From Bacillus sp. SM2101 (GTDB lineage: Bacteria; Bacillota; Bacilli; Bacillales; SM2101): 64,000 nucleotides of DNA. The DNA is taken from assembly GCF_018588585.1 (NCBI RefSeq), contig NZ_JAEUFG010000017.1, forward strand, positions 33,656 through 97,655, written 5' to 3'. Positions 39,473-49,158 of the stretch are shown piece after piece. The position numbers were made by a program, and so were the translations under genes. The notes below the pieces were generated by a model that saw nothing but the letters and a program-made list of their open reading frames with translations, did not search any database and was not told the origin of the DNA. Positions within the stretch are counted from its first letter, which is position 1; every line of letters starts with the position of its first letter.

Positions 39473-39605
39473 GCAGGAAAGGAATATTAAGTAGAGATGA
39501 TCTTTTTTGGGGTAAAAATCTATTCTCCCATCTCATGATTGACCAATTCACATATGTTCTGTACACTTAGATAAGTTTGGATCGGACAATAAGAAGGTGA
39601 TGTAT

Positions 39606-41105
39606 ATGAGAATAGTAATAAATGGTTTGGATGATCCGCGATATCAACGTCCAATGGAACTAATTACAGATTTATTTTTTGAACAAAGCGAACTATCGTT
39701 TAATAATATTGATGATCCAACATTAATTGTTAAGGTTGATTTAGACGAGAGTATTAACGCTTCAGCTACTGCTAAATTGCATGTACTTGCGACAAATCAT
39801 ATATATGAAGCAAAGATGGAAAAATCGCTTGCTTCTTTTGAAAGTGAAAAGGAACGCTTTACTCAAATAAAAAATATCGTTTTATATGTGTATTTATCAT
39901 TGTTACAGCAGCATACAAAAGTGAGACAACCATGGGGATTATTAACTGGGATTCGCCCAACGAAATTACTTCATAAAAAACTTCAGTTAGGTATAGCTAA
40001 AAAACAGGCTCATAACGAGCTTCGTGATAACTATATGATTTCAGATGAAAAAATACAACTGATGCAGCAAATTGTGGATCAACAGCTTTCAGTTGTGCCA
40101 GATCTATATCAATTAAAGAACGAAGTAAGCATTTATATCGGAATTCCATTTTGTCCAACGAAATGCGCATATTGTACCTTTCCTGCTTATGCGATAAATG
40201 GTAGGCAGGGCTCAGTAAATTCATTTCTGGGGGGACTCCATTATGAAATGCGTAAAGTAGGAGCTTGGTTAAAAGAAAATGGTATTAACATTACGACTAT
40301 ATATTTCGGTGGTGGAACACCTACAAGTATTTCAGCAGAAGAAATGGATATGCTTTACGAGGAAATGTATGAGTCCTTTCCGAATGTTGAAAATGTGCGA
40401 GAAATTACGGTAGAGGCTGGTCGTCCTGATACAATTACACCTGAGAAGCTCACTGTGTTGAACAAATGGAAAATTGATCGTATAAGCATCAATCCACAAT
40501 CGTATATTCAAGAAACATTAAAAGCAATTGGACGCCATCATACGGTTCAAGAAACGATTGATAAATTTCATCTTGCTAGGCAAATGGGGATGAATAACAT
40601 TAATATGGACCTTATCATTGGATTACCTGGAGAAGGTAAAGAACAATTTCACCATACATTATCAGAAACAGAAAAATTAATGCCTGAATCATTAACGGTG
40701 CATACTTTATCATTTAAACGTGCTTCAGAAATGACAAAAAACAAAGCTAAATATCCAGTAGCAGATAGACAAGAAATAGCTGAAATGATGGATATAGCTA
40801 CTGTATGGACCACTGAAAAAGGATATAGACCTTATTATTTGTATCGACAAAAAAATATCCTAGGAAATTTAGAAAACGTTGGATATGCTCTTCCTAACCA
40901 AGAAAGCATCTATAATATTATGATTATGGAAGAACAGCAAACAATTATTGGATTAGGCTGCGGGGCGTCGAGTAAACTTGTGCACCCACAAACCGGAAAA
41001 ATAACTAGGTTTGCAAATCCTAAAGACCCGAAAACGTTTAATGACGGTTACGAAAAGTATACACATGATAAAATTTCTATCCTTTCAAATATATTTTCTG
41101 ATTGA
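39606..41105 (+). CDS. hemZ: Coproporphyrinogen dehydrogenase HemZ (radical SAM)
   Basis: A 499-residue radical-SAM enzyme of the oxygen-independent coproporphyrinogen oxidase group. The cluster motif is PFCPTKCAYCTF (Cys-x3-Cys-x2-Cys, about residue 180). A SAM-binding YFGGGTPTS follows, then EVTVEAGRPD-like and RISINPQSY segments, as in HemN/HemZ. The roughly 170-residue N-terminal extension distinguishes HemZ from HemN. The start is taken as ATG 39606 after AAGAAGGTGA, giving the typical MRIVINGLDD. Upstream GTG/ATG codons at 39597 and 39600 overlap the site. Its position at the head of the yha-like block matches B. subtilis. The role in haem synthesis is inferred from homologues. Confidence 0.93.
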   Translation: MRIVINGLDDPRYQRPMELITDLFFEQSELSFNNIDDPTLIVKVDLDESINASATAKLHVLATNHIYEAKMEKSLASFESEKERFTQIKNIVLYVYLSLLQQHTKVRQPWGLLTGIRPTKLLHKKLQLGIAKKQAHNELRDNYMISDEKIQLMQQIVDQQLSVVPDLYQLKNEVSIYIGIPFCPTKCAYCTFPAYAINGRQGSVNSFLGGLHYEMRKVGAWLKENGINITTIYFGGGTPTSISAEEMDMLYEEMYESFPNVENVREITVEAGRPDTITPEKLTVLNKWKIDRISINPQSYIQETLKAIGRHHTVQETIDKFHLARQMGMNNINMDLIIGLPGEGKEQFHHTLSETEKLMPESLTVHTLSFKRASEMTKNKAKYPVADRQEIAEMMDIATVWTTEKGYRPYYLYRQKNILGNLENVGYALPNQESIYNIMIMEEQQTIIGLGCGASSKLVHPQTGKITRFANPKDPKTFNDGYEKYTHDKISILSNIFSD

Positions 41106-41120
41106 AAAATTGCATTATTT

Positions 41121-41173
41121 CACTAAAAAAGTTGCCCTTGAAATTTTAACTTTCCTGGCAACTTTTTTTAGTG
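41121..41173 (+). terminator. Intrinsic terminator of hemZ
   Basis: Arms CACTAAAAAAGTTGCC (41121-41136) and its complement (41157-41173) carry A- and T-runs on both sides, so it can act in both directions. Confidence 0.85.
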
Positions 41174-41279
41174 AATTATATTTTTAGAATATTCACAAAA
41201 TTAAAGGTGTTTTACTTTTTTTTGATGAAATATATATTGGAATGAATTACTTAAATAATAGTAAAAAGGAGGAATTTTT

Positions 41280-42836
41280 TTGTACATGACTATTGCCAGA
41301 TTATTTGAACAAACGGTCGCTAAATTTCCTGAGAAGGAAGCGTTGGTCGATGTTGCTAAAGGTTATAGGTTAACTTATGAACAATGGGACATCGAGGTAA
41401 ATAAGTTAGCAAATGCGTTACTTTCCTCAGGGGTGCAAAAGGGTGATAGAGTATCAACCTATCTTTTTAACACGAGTGAACTAGCAACGGTCCTTGTAGC
41501 TTGTGCTAAAATTGGTGCTATATTTAATCCAATAAATTTTAGGCTGCAACCAAAAGAGGTAGCTTACATTTTAAGTGATGCAGAACCAAAAGTACTTTTA
41601 TTTGAGAAAGCCTTAGAACCTCATATATTTGCAATTCATGAAGAATTTACAAACACCTCCTTCTGGTATATAAACGAAGATACTCCTTCTTATGCAGTAA
41701 GTTATGATGAAAGATTAAAACTAGCTTCTCGAGTACAACCTCAAGTGAAAATTAACGAAGATGATCTCTACGCAATTATGTATACGAGTGGTACGACAGG
41801 AAGGCCTAAAGGTGTCCTTCACCGTCACCGTGATATGGTTGAACAAAGTATTATTTGCCTTACCGCTCTGAAAATAACTGATAAAGATCGAGGTCTTGTC
41901 ACAGCGCCGATGTTTCATTGTGCTGAATTACATTGTTGCTTCATACCGAGGATACATGTCGGAGCAACTAATGTCATACTCCACCATTTTGATCCACAAA
42001 GCGTGTTAAAAACAATTGAAGGAGAAAAAATCTCAGTTTTGTTTGCAGCACCTACGATGTGGAATATGCTGTTGCAGGAACAAATTGAACCTAAATCACT
42101 CACTTCATTACGCTTAGGGCTGTATGGTGCAGCGCCAATGGCTCCTGTATTAGTAAAGTCAATAAAAGAGATAATGGGAATTGATTTAATACAAGCATAT
42201 GGTATGACGGAGATGGGTCCTGCGGTTTCGTTTCTTATGGAAGATGAACAATTACTCAAAGTAGGGTCTGCTGGCAGAGCATGCATAAACCACGAAATAC
42301 GTATAGTACGGCCGAATGATGATGGCCCTGCAGATCCGGAGAATGTTCTGTCTCCAGGAGAAGTAGGGGAAATCATTGTTAGGGGTCCTTGTATGATGGA
42401 AGGATATTTTAATCGTACTGAAGCATCGGATAAAGCGATGTATAAAGGATGGTATCATTCAGGAGATCTAGGCTATCTTGATCAAGGAGGATATTTATAT
42501 GTAGCAGATAGAGTTGATGACATGATTATAAGTGGGGGAGAGAACGTATATCCGAGAGAAGTAGAGGACGTACTCCATGCATATGACGGAGTGCTAGATG
42601 TTGCAGTACTTGGCGAGCCAGATGAGGTATGGGGAGAAAAAGTCATAGCAATAATAGTTAAAAAAAATCCACAGCTAACGGCAGAGATGTTAGAAGACTA
42701 CTTGAAAAATAGTGATCAGCTTGCAAATTATAAACGACCTAGAAAATATGTTTTTATAGATGCGCTACCTCGCAATGCGAGTGGAAAAATCCAAAAGTTT
42801 TTACTTCGAGAGCAATTGACTAACACTCAAGTATAA
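41280..42836 (+). CDS. Acyl-CoA synthetase (AMP-forming)
   Basis: A 518-residue ANL-superfamily ligase that activates a carboxylic acid, probably a fatty acid, to its CoA thioester via an acyl-AMP. Motifs are the P-loop YTSGTTGRPKGVLHRHR (about residues 166-182), the A5 motif QAYGMTEMGP, A7 GWYHSGDLGYLD, A8 VDDMIISGGENVYPREVE, and the A10 catalytic Lys in PRNASGKIQKFLLR. The TTG start at 41280 lies 7 bases after AAAGGAGG. The ATG at 41286 would be 13 bases away. It is followed by a second ligase and an enoyl-CoA hydratase. Chain-length preference cannot be read. Confidence 0.9.
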   Translation: MYMTIARLFEQTVAKFPEKEALVDVAKGYRLTYEQWDIEVNKLANALLSSGVQKGDRVSTYLFNTSELATVLVACAKIGAIFNPINFRLQPKEVAYILSDAEPKVLLFEKALEPHIFAIHEEFTNTSFWYINEDTPSYAVSYDERLKLASRVQPQVKINEDDLYAIMYTSGTTGRPKGVLHRHRDMVEQSIICLTALKITDKDRGLVTAPMFHCAELHCCFIPRIHVGATNVILHHFDPQSVLKTIEGEKISVLFAAPTMWNMLLQEQIEPKSLTSLRLGLYGAAPMAPVLVKSIKEIMGIDLIQAYGMTEMGPAVSFLMEDEQLLKVGSAGRACINHEIRIVRPNDDGPADPENVLSPGEVGEIIVRGPCMMEGYFNRTEASDKAMYKGWYHSGDLGYLDQGGYLYVADRVDDMIISGGENVYPREVEDVLHAYDGVLDVAVLGEPDEVWGEKVIAIIVKKNPQLTAEMLEDYLKNSDQLANYKRPRKYVFIDALPRNASGKIQKFLLREQLTNTQV

Positions 42837-43091
42837 ATACCTTCTTTGAAGGCTCTTTTCGTACACTTTGAAGCTATTGTTATCAAATTAGAAAAATAAA
42901 AAGTGGTTTAATATTGTTAGTCATAATGCTAAAGAGGAAAAGCTGCCATGAACTATAGTAGTTAACGTGTTAAATAGATCAATTGGGAAATGAAGCTGAG
43001 ATGATTGCAGAGTTTGTTATGAAAAGTGGAGACTAAAGGTGTAAATGGGGGCTCGTTCCTTCCTAAAACCAATAAATAGGAGGCTGGTATC

Positions 43092-44705
43092 ATGATGAAT
43101 TCACCGTTACTTTTGCCAATGATGATGGAGCACGCTGAAACATATTTTCCGAACAAGAAGGTTATCTCTCGAACGGCACTAGGAAAAACAACGCATACGT
43201 ATAAGCAAATTGGTGAGAGAACTAGACGTTTATCAAGTGCATTGCAAAAACTGGGAATCAACAAAGGGGAACGTGTTGGAACGTTTGCGTGGAACCACCA
43301 TCGCCATCTTGAAGCGTATTTTGGCATACCTGGGATTGGAGCTGTTCTTCATACAATTAATATTCGCCTAGCTCCTGAACATATCGTCTATATTATTAAT
43401 CATGCGGAGGACAAAGTTTTATTAATAGATGAGGATTTGCTTCCGCTTATTGAAAAAATTAAAGATGAGCTTCCAACTGTTCGAGCTTATATCATTATGA
43501 CAGATAAAGAAGACATTCCTGAAACAATACTTGAACCGGTTTTCCACTATGAAAAAATGCTTGCTGATGCTGACCCAACCTTTCCATTTGACAATAATAT
43601 GGATGAAAATGACCCAGCAGGTATATGTTATACATCAGCAACAACAGGGAACCCAAAAGGTGTTGTTTATTCTCACAGGGCAATTGTTCTACACAGTTTT
43701 GCATTAGGATTGGCCGACAGTGCAGCAATTTCTGAGAGTGATGTATCATTAGCAGTTGTACCGATGTTTCATGCTAATGCTTGGGGATTACCTTTTGCGG
43801 GGGTATGGTTTGGAACAACCATGGTTATGCCAGGATCTTCTTTTACTCCAAAGATATTAGCACAATTAATGGAGTCAGAAAAAGTGACAATAGCAGCTGG
43901 TGTTCCTACGATTTGGTTAGGGTTATTACAGGTTCTTGAACAAGGAGACTACAATTTAAAGAGTGTAACTAGGATTTTATGTGGTGGTTCTGCTGCACCA
44001 AAAGGAATGATAAAAGCATTTGAATCAAAATATGGCATCCCATTTATTCATGCATATGGAATGACTGAAACGAGCCCACTTGTTGTTTTATCTAGATTAA
44101 AAAGCTATCAAACTAACTTATCAGAGGAAGAGCGTTTAGAAATTCGGTCTAAGCAAGGTTATATTGTGCCGGGTGTTGAAATGAAAGTGATCGGTAAAGA
44201 TGGCGAAGTAACATGGAACGGAACAGAAATGGGTGAGCTCTGTTTACGAGGTCCGTGGGTAGCAGAAGAATATTATCATGATGATAGAAGTAAAGATGCA
44301 TTTCGTGATGGCTGGCTCCATACAGGTGATGTAGTAACAGTGGACCAAGAAGGAGTAATTAAAATCGTAGATCGAACAAAGGATCTTATTAAAAGTGGTG
44401 GTGAATGGATTTCATCTGTAGATTTAGAAAATGCTTTAATGGCTCATGAGGAAGTTTTTGAGGCTGCTGTCATTGCAGTTCCTCATGAAAGATGGCAAGA
44501 GCGACCAATTGCTTGTGTTGTAATGAAGGAAGGAAGAAATGCTGTAACGAAGGAAGAACTTTACGAGTATTTGCGCCCTCAGTTTGTCAAATGGTGGCTT
44601 CCAGATGATATCGTATTCATGAAAGAAATACCAAAGACATCAGTTGGAAAATTTTTAAAAAGAGCATTGAGAGAACAGTTAAAGGAGCATCTTCAAAAAC
44701 GATAA
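43092..44705 (+). CDS. Medium/long-chain fatty-acid--CoA ligase
   Basis: A 537-residue ANL ligase of the AlkK-like medium/long-chain branch. Motifs are CYTSATTGNPKGVVYSHR (P-loop, with Ala in place of Gly), HAYGMTETSP, GWLHTGDVVTVD, RTKDLIKSGGEWISSVDLE and the catalytic Lys in PKTSVGKFLKRAL. The opening MMNSPLLLPMMMEHAETYFP is typical of this branch. The ATG is 8 bases after GGAGG. It is separated from the first ligase by 255 bases without an obvious terminator, and the enoyl-CoA hydratase follows. The three probably serve fatty-acid catabolism. Confidence 0.92.
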   Translation: MMNSPLLLPMMMEHAETYFPNKKVISRTALGKTTHTYKQIGERTRRLSSALQKLGINKGERVGTFAWNHHRHLEAYFGIPGIGAVLHTINIRLAPEHIVYIINHAEDKVLLIDEDLLPLIEKIKDELPTVRAYIIMTDKEDIPETILEPVFHYEKMLADADPTFPFDNNMDENDPAGICYTSATTGNPKGVVYSHRAIVLHSFALGLADSAAISESDVSLAVVPMFHANAWGLPFAGVWFGTTMVMPGSSFTPKILAQLMESEKVTIAAGVPTIWLGLLQVLEQGDYNLKSVTRILCGGSAAPKGMIKAFESKYGIPFIHAYGMTETSPLVVLSRLKSYQTNLSEEERLEIRSKQGYIVPGVEMKVIGKDGEVTWNGTEMGELCLRGPWVAEEYYHDDRSKDAFRDGWLHTGDVVTVDQEGVIKIVDRTKDLIKSGGEWISSVDLENALMAHEEVFEAAVIAVPHERWQERPIACVVMKEGRNAVTKEELYEYLRPQFVKWWLPDDIVFMKEIPKTSVGKFLKRALREQLKEHLQKR

Positions 44706-44784
44706 ACAAAAAATAATTTCAGAATATTTATTTTATTGTATAGTTTTGGTACAATTATAAAGAATAAATAAAAGGGGGATAATT

Positions 44785-45582
44785 ATGACAACTCAAAGCT
44801 CTACTGAAGTAGTTCTATTAACAGTCGAAGGACGAGTGGCAACACTAGAATTAAATCGTCCGAAAGTTTTAAATGCAATGGACGTAGAAATGATTTTTAG
44901 TATAGTAGAAAAGCTTCATGAAGTTGCTGACAGTGAGGCAGACATACTTGTTATTAAAGGGAGCGGGAAAGGTTTTTGTTCAGGCGGTGACATTAAATCA
45001 ATGCTAGCAACTGCCGCATCAGCTGGACCAGAAGACTTCGAAAAAATGATGAACAAAATAAACGAAATGATGGAAACGCTTTATAAGTTGCCACTATTAA
45101 CGATTAGTGCAATCCATGGTCCTGCAGCTGGATTAGGGTTAAGCTTTGCTTTAGCGAGTGATTACGTAATGGCTGAAGCTCATTCGATTGTTGCGATGAA
45201 CTTTATCGGGATCGCCTTAGTTCCTGACGGTGGGGGACATTTCTTTATCGAAAGACGAGTAGGTGAACAAAAGGCGAAAAAAATTATTTGGGAAGGCGAA
45301 AAACTTCCTGTAGCTAAGGCACTTGAGCTAGGCCTGATCGATCAAGTTGTTGAAGATAACTTCGAGGAAGCAGTTCAAGCTAAAGTTACTGAGTGGTTAA
45401 ACAAACCTACCAAAACAATGTTAGAGACTAAAAGTATTTTTAAACAAATGCATTTACCTACATTAAAGAATATTCTTGAGTTAGAAAAGCAGGCCCAATT
45501 TAAAATGCGCCAAACGGCTGATCATCAAGAAGGTATTATCTCATTTATTGAGAAGAGAAAACCTCAATTTACAGGAAAATAA
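44785..45582 (+). CDS. yhaR: Enoyl-CoA hydratase/isomerase family protein (YhaR-like)
   Basis: A 265-residue crotonase-fold enzyme. The oxyanion-hole segments are GSGKGFCSGGDIKSM (about residues 62-76) and HGPAAGLGLSFALASDY (about 112-128). ALVPDGGGHFFIERRVG contains an acidic residue at the place of the second catalytic Glu. It would hydrate or isomerise enoyl-CoA in beta-oxidation. The ATG follows AAAGGGGGATAA. Its position between the acyl-CoA ligases and the yhaQP-type ABC genes matches B. subtilis yhaR, on which the name rests. A GC-rich terminator follows at 45633. Confidence 0.85.
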   Translation: MTTQSSTEVVLLTVEGRVATLELNRPKVLNAMDVEMIFSIVEKLHEVADSEADILVIKGSGKGFCSGGDIKSMLATAASAGPEDFEKMMNKINEMMETLYKLPLLTISAIHGPAAGLGLSFALASDYVMAEAHSIVAMNFIGIALVPDGGGHFFIERRVGEQKAKKIIWEGEKLPVAKALELGLIDQVVEDNFEEAVQAKVTEWLNKPTKTMLETKSIFKQMHLPTLKNILELEKQAQFKMRQTADHQEGIISFIEKRKPQFTGK

Positions 45583-45632
45583 TCATATAATTGAAAACGA
45601 TTTCATAAATAATTTACTTTCTAGTAAGTAAA

Positions 45633-45683
45633 AAAGCGCGAGTTTCACATTACATAACGATAGTGAGCTTGCGCTTTGGTTTT
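45633..45683 (+). terminator. Terminator after the enoyl-CoA hydratase gene
   Basis: AAAGCGCGAGTTTCAC pairs imperfectly with GTGAGCTTGCGCTTT (45664-45678) and is followed by GGTTTTG. Confidence 0.7.
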
Positions 45684-45715
45684 GAATAAAACTCTGAAAT
45701 TGATAAAATAGTTGA

Positions 45716-45820
45716 TTTGACCTGAAAGACAGCAAAATTGACCGATAAAGTAGCGTAATTGACCTGAAAAACAGCAAAATTGACCGTTAAAATTGCTTAA
45801 TTGACCTGTAAATCAGTACG
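45716..45820 (+). repeat. Five direct repeats of 21 bp (ATTGACC-type iterons)
   Basis: Units begin at 45716, 45737, 45758, 45779 and 45800, each exactly 21 bases long and starting (A/T)TTGACC. Units alternate between ATTGACCTGAAAAACAGCA and ATTGACCG types, so a 42-base period is also seen. A sixth, decayed unit may precede them. There is no coding frame. The 21-base spacing is two turns of DNA. Confidence 0.85.
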
Positions 45821-45911
45821 TGTGGTCGATTAACATTGATTGAACGATATGCGTTCCCGTTCCTTTTACATATCACAACATCAACACCGGACTTATCTGT
45901 GGTAAATGCTA

Positions 45912-46091
45912 TTAGCGGTGAAACAAAATTAGTTTTCCTTGTGAAGACGTACAGCGGTGCGTTTTATCTTGGTAGTTTGCTTCAACTAACCATTGTTCTC
46001 CTTTCAATTTTGCTTCTTTGTCACCGCTTGCTTCAAATGTCTTTTCTAGTAATTTCTCACCGCTTGCATCATATACTGTTAAAGTGTACAC
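45912..46091 (-). CDS. yhzD: YhzD-like small protein, 59 residues
   Basis: This complete small gene lies in the gap before the ABC genes. GTG 46091 follows AAGGAG by 10 bases and the frame ends at TAA 45912-45914. The product starts MYTLTVYDASGEKLLEKTFE and ends HRCTSSQGKLILFHR. The THRCTS-x2-GKLxLFH ending and length agree with B. subtilis YhzD, a small conserved protein of unknown function encoded in the same neighbourhood. Divergent to yhaQ, with 128 bases between them. Confidence 0.8.
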   Translation of the reverse strand: MYTLTVYDASGEKLLEKTFEASGDKEAKLKGEQWLVEANYQDKTHRCTSSQGKLILFHR

Positions 46092-46219
46092 AATTCAACA
46101 ACTCCTTATTAAATATTTACTATTATTCTTACATAATAATCGAAATTCTGCAAAAAATATGAAACTTATTAGTTTTTTTAATCGTAATTATAGTATCGAA
46201 AAATAGGAGGAGGTAGACT

Positions 46220-47122
46220 ATGGGGTTAAAGCTAGAGAATGTAACAAAACGTTTCGGCAGTTTTTCAGCTGTTGATAAGTTAACAATTGATATTCCAGAG
46301 AAAGAAATGTTTGGCTTCTTAGGGGCGAATGGGGCTGGAAAAACGACAACCTTTCGAATGATTTTAGGATTGTTAGATGCTACTGAAGGAAACATTACTT
46401 GGAAAGGAAAACCAATTAATTATTCATCAAGCCATTTAGTTGGTTATTTGCCAGAAGAACGAGGACTCTACCCAAAATTGAAGGTTGTCGAGCAGATTGT
46501 TTACTTTGGTAGGCTACGAGGGATGGACAAAGCAAAGGTGGTAAAAGAACTAGATTACTGGCTTGAACGATTCAAGGTTCCAGAATACAAGAATAAAAAA
46601 GTTGAAGAGTTATCTAAAGGTAACCAGCAAAAAATTCAATTTATTTCAGCTGTTATACATAAACCTAAATTACTTATTTTGGATGAACCATTTAGTGGCT
46701 TAGACCCAGTTAATGTTGAACAACTAAAAGAAGCTGTCATCGACTTGAAGAATGAAGGTACTTCAATCGTTTTCTCAAGCCATAGAATGGAACATGTAGA
46801 GGAATTATGTGAGCATTTATGTATTATGCATCACGGTAAACCTGTCGTTCATGGTAGCTTAAAAGATATTAAAAGATCATTTGGTAAAAAGAATGTAATG
46901 ATCGACGCTGACTTTGATTTATCTGACATTAAAACGTTACCTGGTGTAGTCAAAGTTAAGGATACGGCACTAGGGGTGGAGCTGCAAGTAGAAAATGAGA
47001 ATGTTTCACAAAAGATTCTTGCGCAAATTAGCAATAAGGGTTTTATAAGAAAATTTATGTTAGAAGAACCTTCGTTAAATGATATTTTTATAGAAAAGGT
47101 AGGTGCTTCTTATCATGAATAA
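46220..47122 (+). CDS. yhaQ: ABC transporter ATP-binding protein YhaQ (NatA-like)
   Basis: A 300-residue ATPase of an ABC-2-type exporter. Walker A is GANGAGKTTT (about residue 35), the signature is ELSKGNQQKIQF, Walker B is LLILDEPFSGLDP, and the switch His is in FSSHRMEH. A C-terminal extension after residue 215 is typical of NatA-type subunits. AGGAGGAGG precedes the ATG. It overlaps the permease gene by 8 bases. By homology the pair resembles the Na+ exporter NatAB; the actual substrate is unproven. Confidence 0.92.
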   Translation: MGLKLENVTKRFGSFSAVDKLTIDIPEKEMFGFLGANGAGKTTTFRMILGLLDATEGNITWKGKPINYSSSHLVGYLPEERGLYPKLKVVEQIVYFGRLRGMDKAKVVKELDYWLERFKVPEYKNKKVEELSKGNQQKIQFISAVIHKPKLLILDEPFSGLDPVNVEQLKEAVIDLKNEGTSIVFSSHRMEHVEELCEHLCIMHHGKPVVHGSLKDIKRSFGKKNVMIDADFDLSDIKTLPGVVKVKDTALGVELQVENENVSQKILAQISNKGFIRKFMLEEPSLNDIFIEKVGASYHE

Positions 47123-48371
47123 ATTTTGGATTATTGTGTCAAATACCTACATGACCAAGTTAAAAACAAAATCGTTTATTATATCAACTCTTATCATAGG
47201 CTTAATAGTATTTGCTTTAGGAAATATGCAAAATATTATAGACTTTTTTGATAAACAAGATAAGGCAACAACGATTGCTGTAATTGACGAAACTGAGGAG
47301 TTATTTGAGCCTTTTAAAGCCCAGTTAGAGGTTTTTAGTGAAGAGTTAACCGTTGAGAAATATAGTGGGACAGAAGAAGAAGCCGCATTGAAGGTTGAAG
47401 AGGAAGATTATACTGGATTTATCATTCTTTCTTATAATGAAGCAAATTTACCTCAAGGAACCTTTAAGGCGATGAGTATAACTGATAATGATGTAAATAC
47501 GAAGCTAGAACAAGCTTTACAGCAATTGAAAACAACGATTGCAACGAGTCAAATAGGACTTGAACCATCACAGGTGGAGAAATTATATGAACCAGTATTT
47601 TTCGAAAAAATAGCGCTTGCGGAGGATGCAAAAACAGAGGAAGAATTAATGCAAGCACGAGGCATTGTTTATGTGTTATTATTCTTTATTTATATCTCAG
47701 TCATCATGTATGCGAGCATGATAGCTACTGAAGTTGCTACAGAAAAAACTTCACGGGTAATGGAAATAATTATTTCGAGTGTTTCGCCTGTAACACAAAT
47801 GTTTGGGAAGATTTTAGGTATTGCTCTTCTTAGCTTAACGCAGCTTGCAGCTATACTAGCAATAGGATACTTTTCATTATCAAGCAATGTAGATAATATT
47901 CAAAACAGTGGCGGGGTTTTAGAATTCTTTGGGTTTGCTAATATACCAGCATCTACGATTATATATGGTTTTGTATTTTTTATACTTGGTTATTTGTTAT
48001 ATTCAACACTTGCTGCAGTTCTAGGTTCGTTAGTGAGCAGGATTGAAGATGTACAGCAAATGATTATGCCAATGACGCTGTTAATCGTTGCAGCTTTTAT
48101 GATCGCAATGTTTGGATTAGGAGTACCTGAAGCTCCCTTTATTACAGTCACATCTTATATACCGTTTTTTACTCCGATGATTATGTTTCTACGTGTAGGT
48201 ATGTTAAATCTTCCTTGGTGGGAAATTACCTTAAGTATCACACTGTTAGTAGGGACAATTGTAGCGTTAGCATTATTCGGAGCGAAAGTATATCGCGGTG
48301 GTGTATTAATGTACGGAAAATCAAGCTCGTTTAAAGATATTAAAAAGGCGTTACAATTAACAAAAAAATAA
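47115..48371 (+). CDS. yhaP: ABC transporter permease YhaP (NatB-like)
   Basis: A 418-residue ABC-2-type permease. A first helix (about residues 18-38) is followed by a large extracytoplasmic domain (about 40-175) and five further helices (about 185-400). The block ATEVATEKTSRVMEIIISSVSP after helix 2 is the ABC-2 signature. The ATG at 47115 lies within the 3' end of yhaQ, so the two are translationally coupled. The upstream GTG at 47103 is less likely. A terminator follows at 48430. It partners YhaQ. Confidence 0.92.
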   Translation: MNKFWIIVSNTYMTKLKTKSFIISTLIIGLIVFALGNMQNIIDFFDKQDKATTIAVIDETEELFEPFKAQLEVFSEELTVEKYSGTEEEAALKVEEEDYTGFIILSYNEANLPQGTFKAMSITDNDVNTKLEQALQQLKTTIATSQIGLEPSQVEKLYEPVFFEKIALAEDAKTEEELMQARGIVYVLLFFIYISVIMYASMIATEVATEKTSRVMEIIISSVSPVTQMFGKILGIALLSLTQLAAILAIGYFSLSSNVDNIQNSGGVLEFFGFANIPASTIIYGFVFFILGYLLYSTLAAVLGSLVSRIEDVQQMIMPMTLLIVAAFMIAMFGLGVPEAPFITVTSYIPFFTPMIMFLRVGMLNLPWWEITLSITLLVGTIVALALFGAKVYRGGVLMYGKSSSFKDIKKALQLTKK

Positions 48372-48429
48372 CGGAAATCAATCTGCTATTATTCATGTTC
48401 GTTAAGCATAAAGCTTATAAACAATAATA

Positions 48430-48456
48430 AGACCACTGAGACACTCTCAGTGGTCT
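48430..48456. terminator. Bidirectional terminator between yhaP and a DUF2935 gene
   Basis: AGACCACTGAGA / TCTCAGTGGTCT is a perfect 12-base stem with a 3-base loop. The stop codon of the minus-strand gene (48455-48457) overlaps the stem. Confidence 0.85.
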
Positions 48457-48877
48457 ATTTGTATAATAAAGCTTTTGAAATACCGATAAAGTACTCAGAT
48501 TCACGAATGATATGATCTATTACTACAATTGCAGTTTGGTTTTCTTGGATGGGCTTGCTATGTCTTTGGAGGAACCTGCACAGTTTAATAAACTCTTCAC
48601 TCTGCTGTAAGCAAAATTGTACTAGTTTCATAATGTCTTGATGGAGCTTAGCAGATATTTGATTACCTGAGCGTATGACAGTTTCAATAAACCTAACGAT
48701 ATGTTGATGTGTTTCTTTAAGTGTTTCTTCCCATACCTTTAACTGATCTACATATTCAGATTCTAGATCTTTAACAAGCTCTCTAATGACAACAGTATGT
48801 TCCTCCTCCTGGTGCTTCCAAAATTCAGCTTCATCAAGTATTCGTAAAGGCATTTGCTGCCCATAATAAAATTGCAA
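48455..48877 (-). CDS. DUF2935-family protein
   Basis: A 140-residue helical protein. The N-terminal half matches DUF2935: DEAEFWKHQEEEHTVVIREL, a His/Glu-rich helix that in this fold resembles ferritin-like metal-binding bundles. Only one of the two repeats usual for the family is present. The open frame extends to 49072, but that part lies in an intergenic repeat and has no start site. TTG 48877 sits behind AAAGGGGGAG and gives the natural N-terminus MQFYYGQQM. It is convergent with yhaP. Function unknown. Confidence 0.8.
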   Translation of the reverse strand: MQFYYGQQMPLRILDEAEFWKHQEEEHTVVIRELVKDLESEYVDQLKVWEETLKETHQHIVRFIETVIRSGNQISAKLHQDIMKLVQFCLQQSEEFIKLCRFLQRHSKPIQENQTAIVVIDHIIRESEYFIGISKALLYK

Positions 48878-49018
48878 ATAAACTCCCCCTTTAATAAAAA
48901 TATGTAATACTAATGGAAAATAGCATCCCTCATCAGTTAGATAAAAACCTGCATGAATTGAATAGAATGTTACGCTAATTGGATAGAATAAGAAGTAAAA
49001 TATAGAATGACATTTGAA

Positions 49019-49158
49019 GGCTGCTTCCACATTGTTGTGTTTTTTCGTATTAAGAAATAAATACGTAGTCAACTAGCGTTCGTGACATCTTTTCTGATGT
49101 AAAACGTGACTATGGTACTAATTCAATAACAATAGCAACAGAGTCTACGAAAACAGCC
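49019..49158 (+). repeat. Intergenic repeat copy (plus orientation, 140 bp)
   Basis: It begins GGCTGCTTCCACATTG, has TTTTTTCGTATTAAGAAATA and TAGCGTTCGTGACATCTTTT, then AGCAACAGAGTCTACGAAAA, and ends CAGCC. Its two ends are inverted relative to each other (GGCTG / CAGCC). The remaining gap up to yhaO (about 500 bases) holds no supported gene. Confidence 0.75.

Noticed and set aside
45716..45820. CRISPR array
   Set aside because: The 21-base units are contiguous, with no unique spacers, and no cas genes are near.
45836..46162. 108-codon plus-strand frame
   Set aside because: Antisense to the better-supported yhzD gene, which has a binding site and a recognisable product.
48878..49072. N-terminal extension of the DUF2935 gene
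   Set aside because: The extension lies in upstream non-coding DNA including an intergenic repeat; TTG 48877 has the real site.
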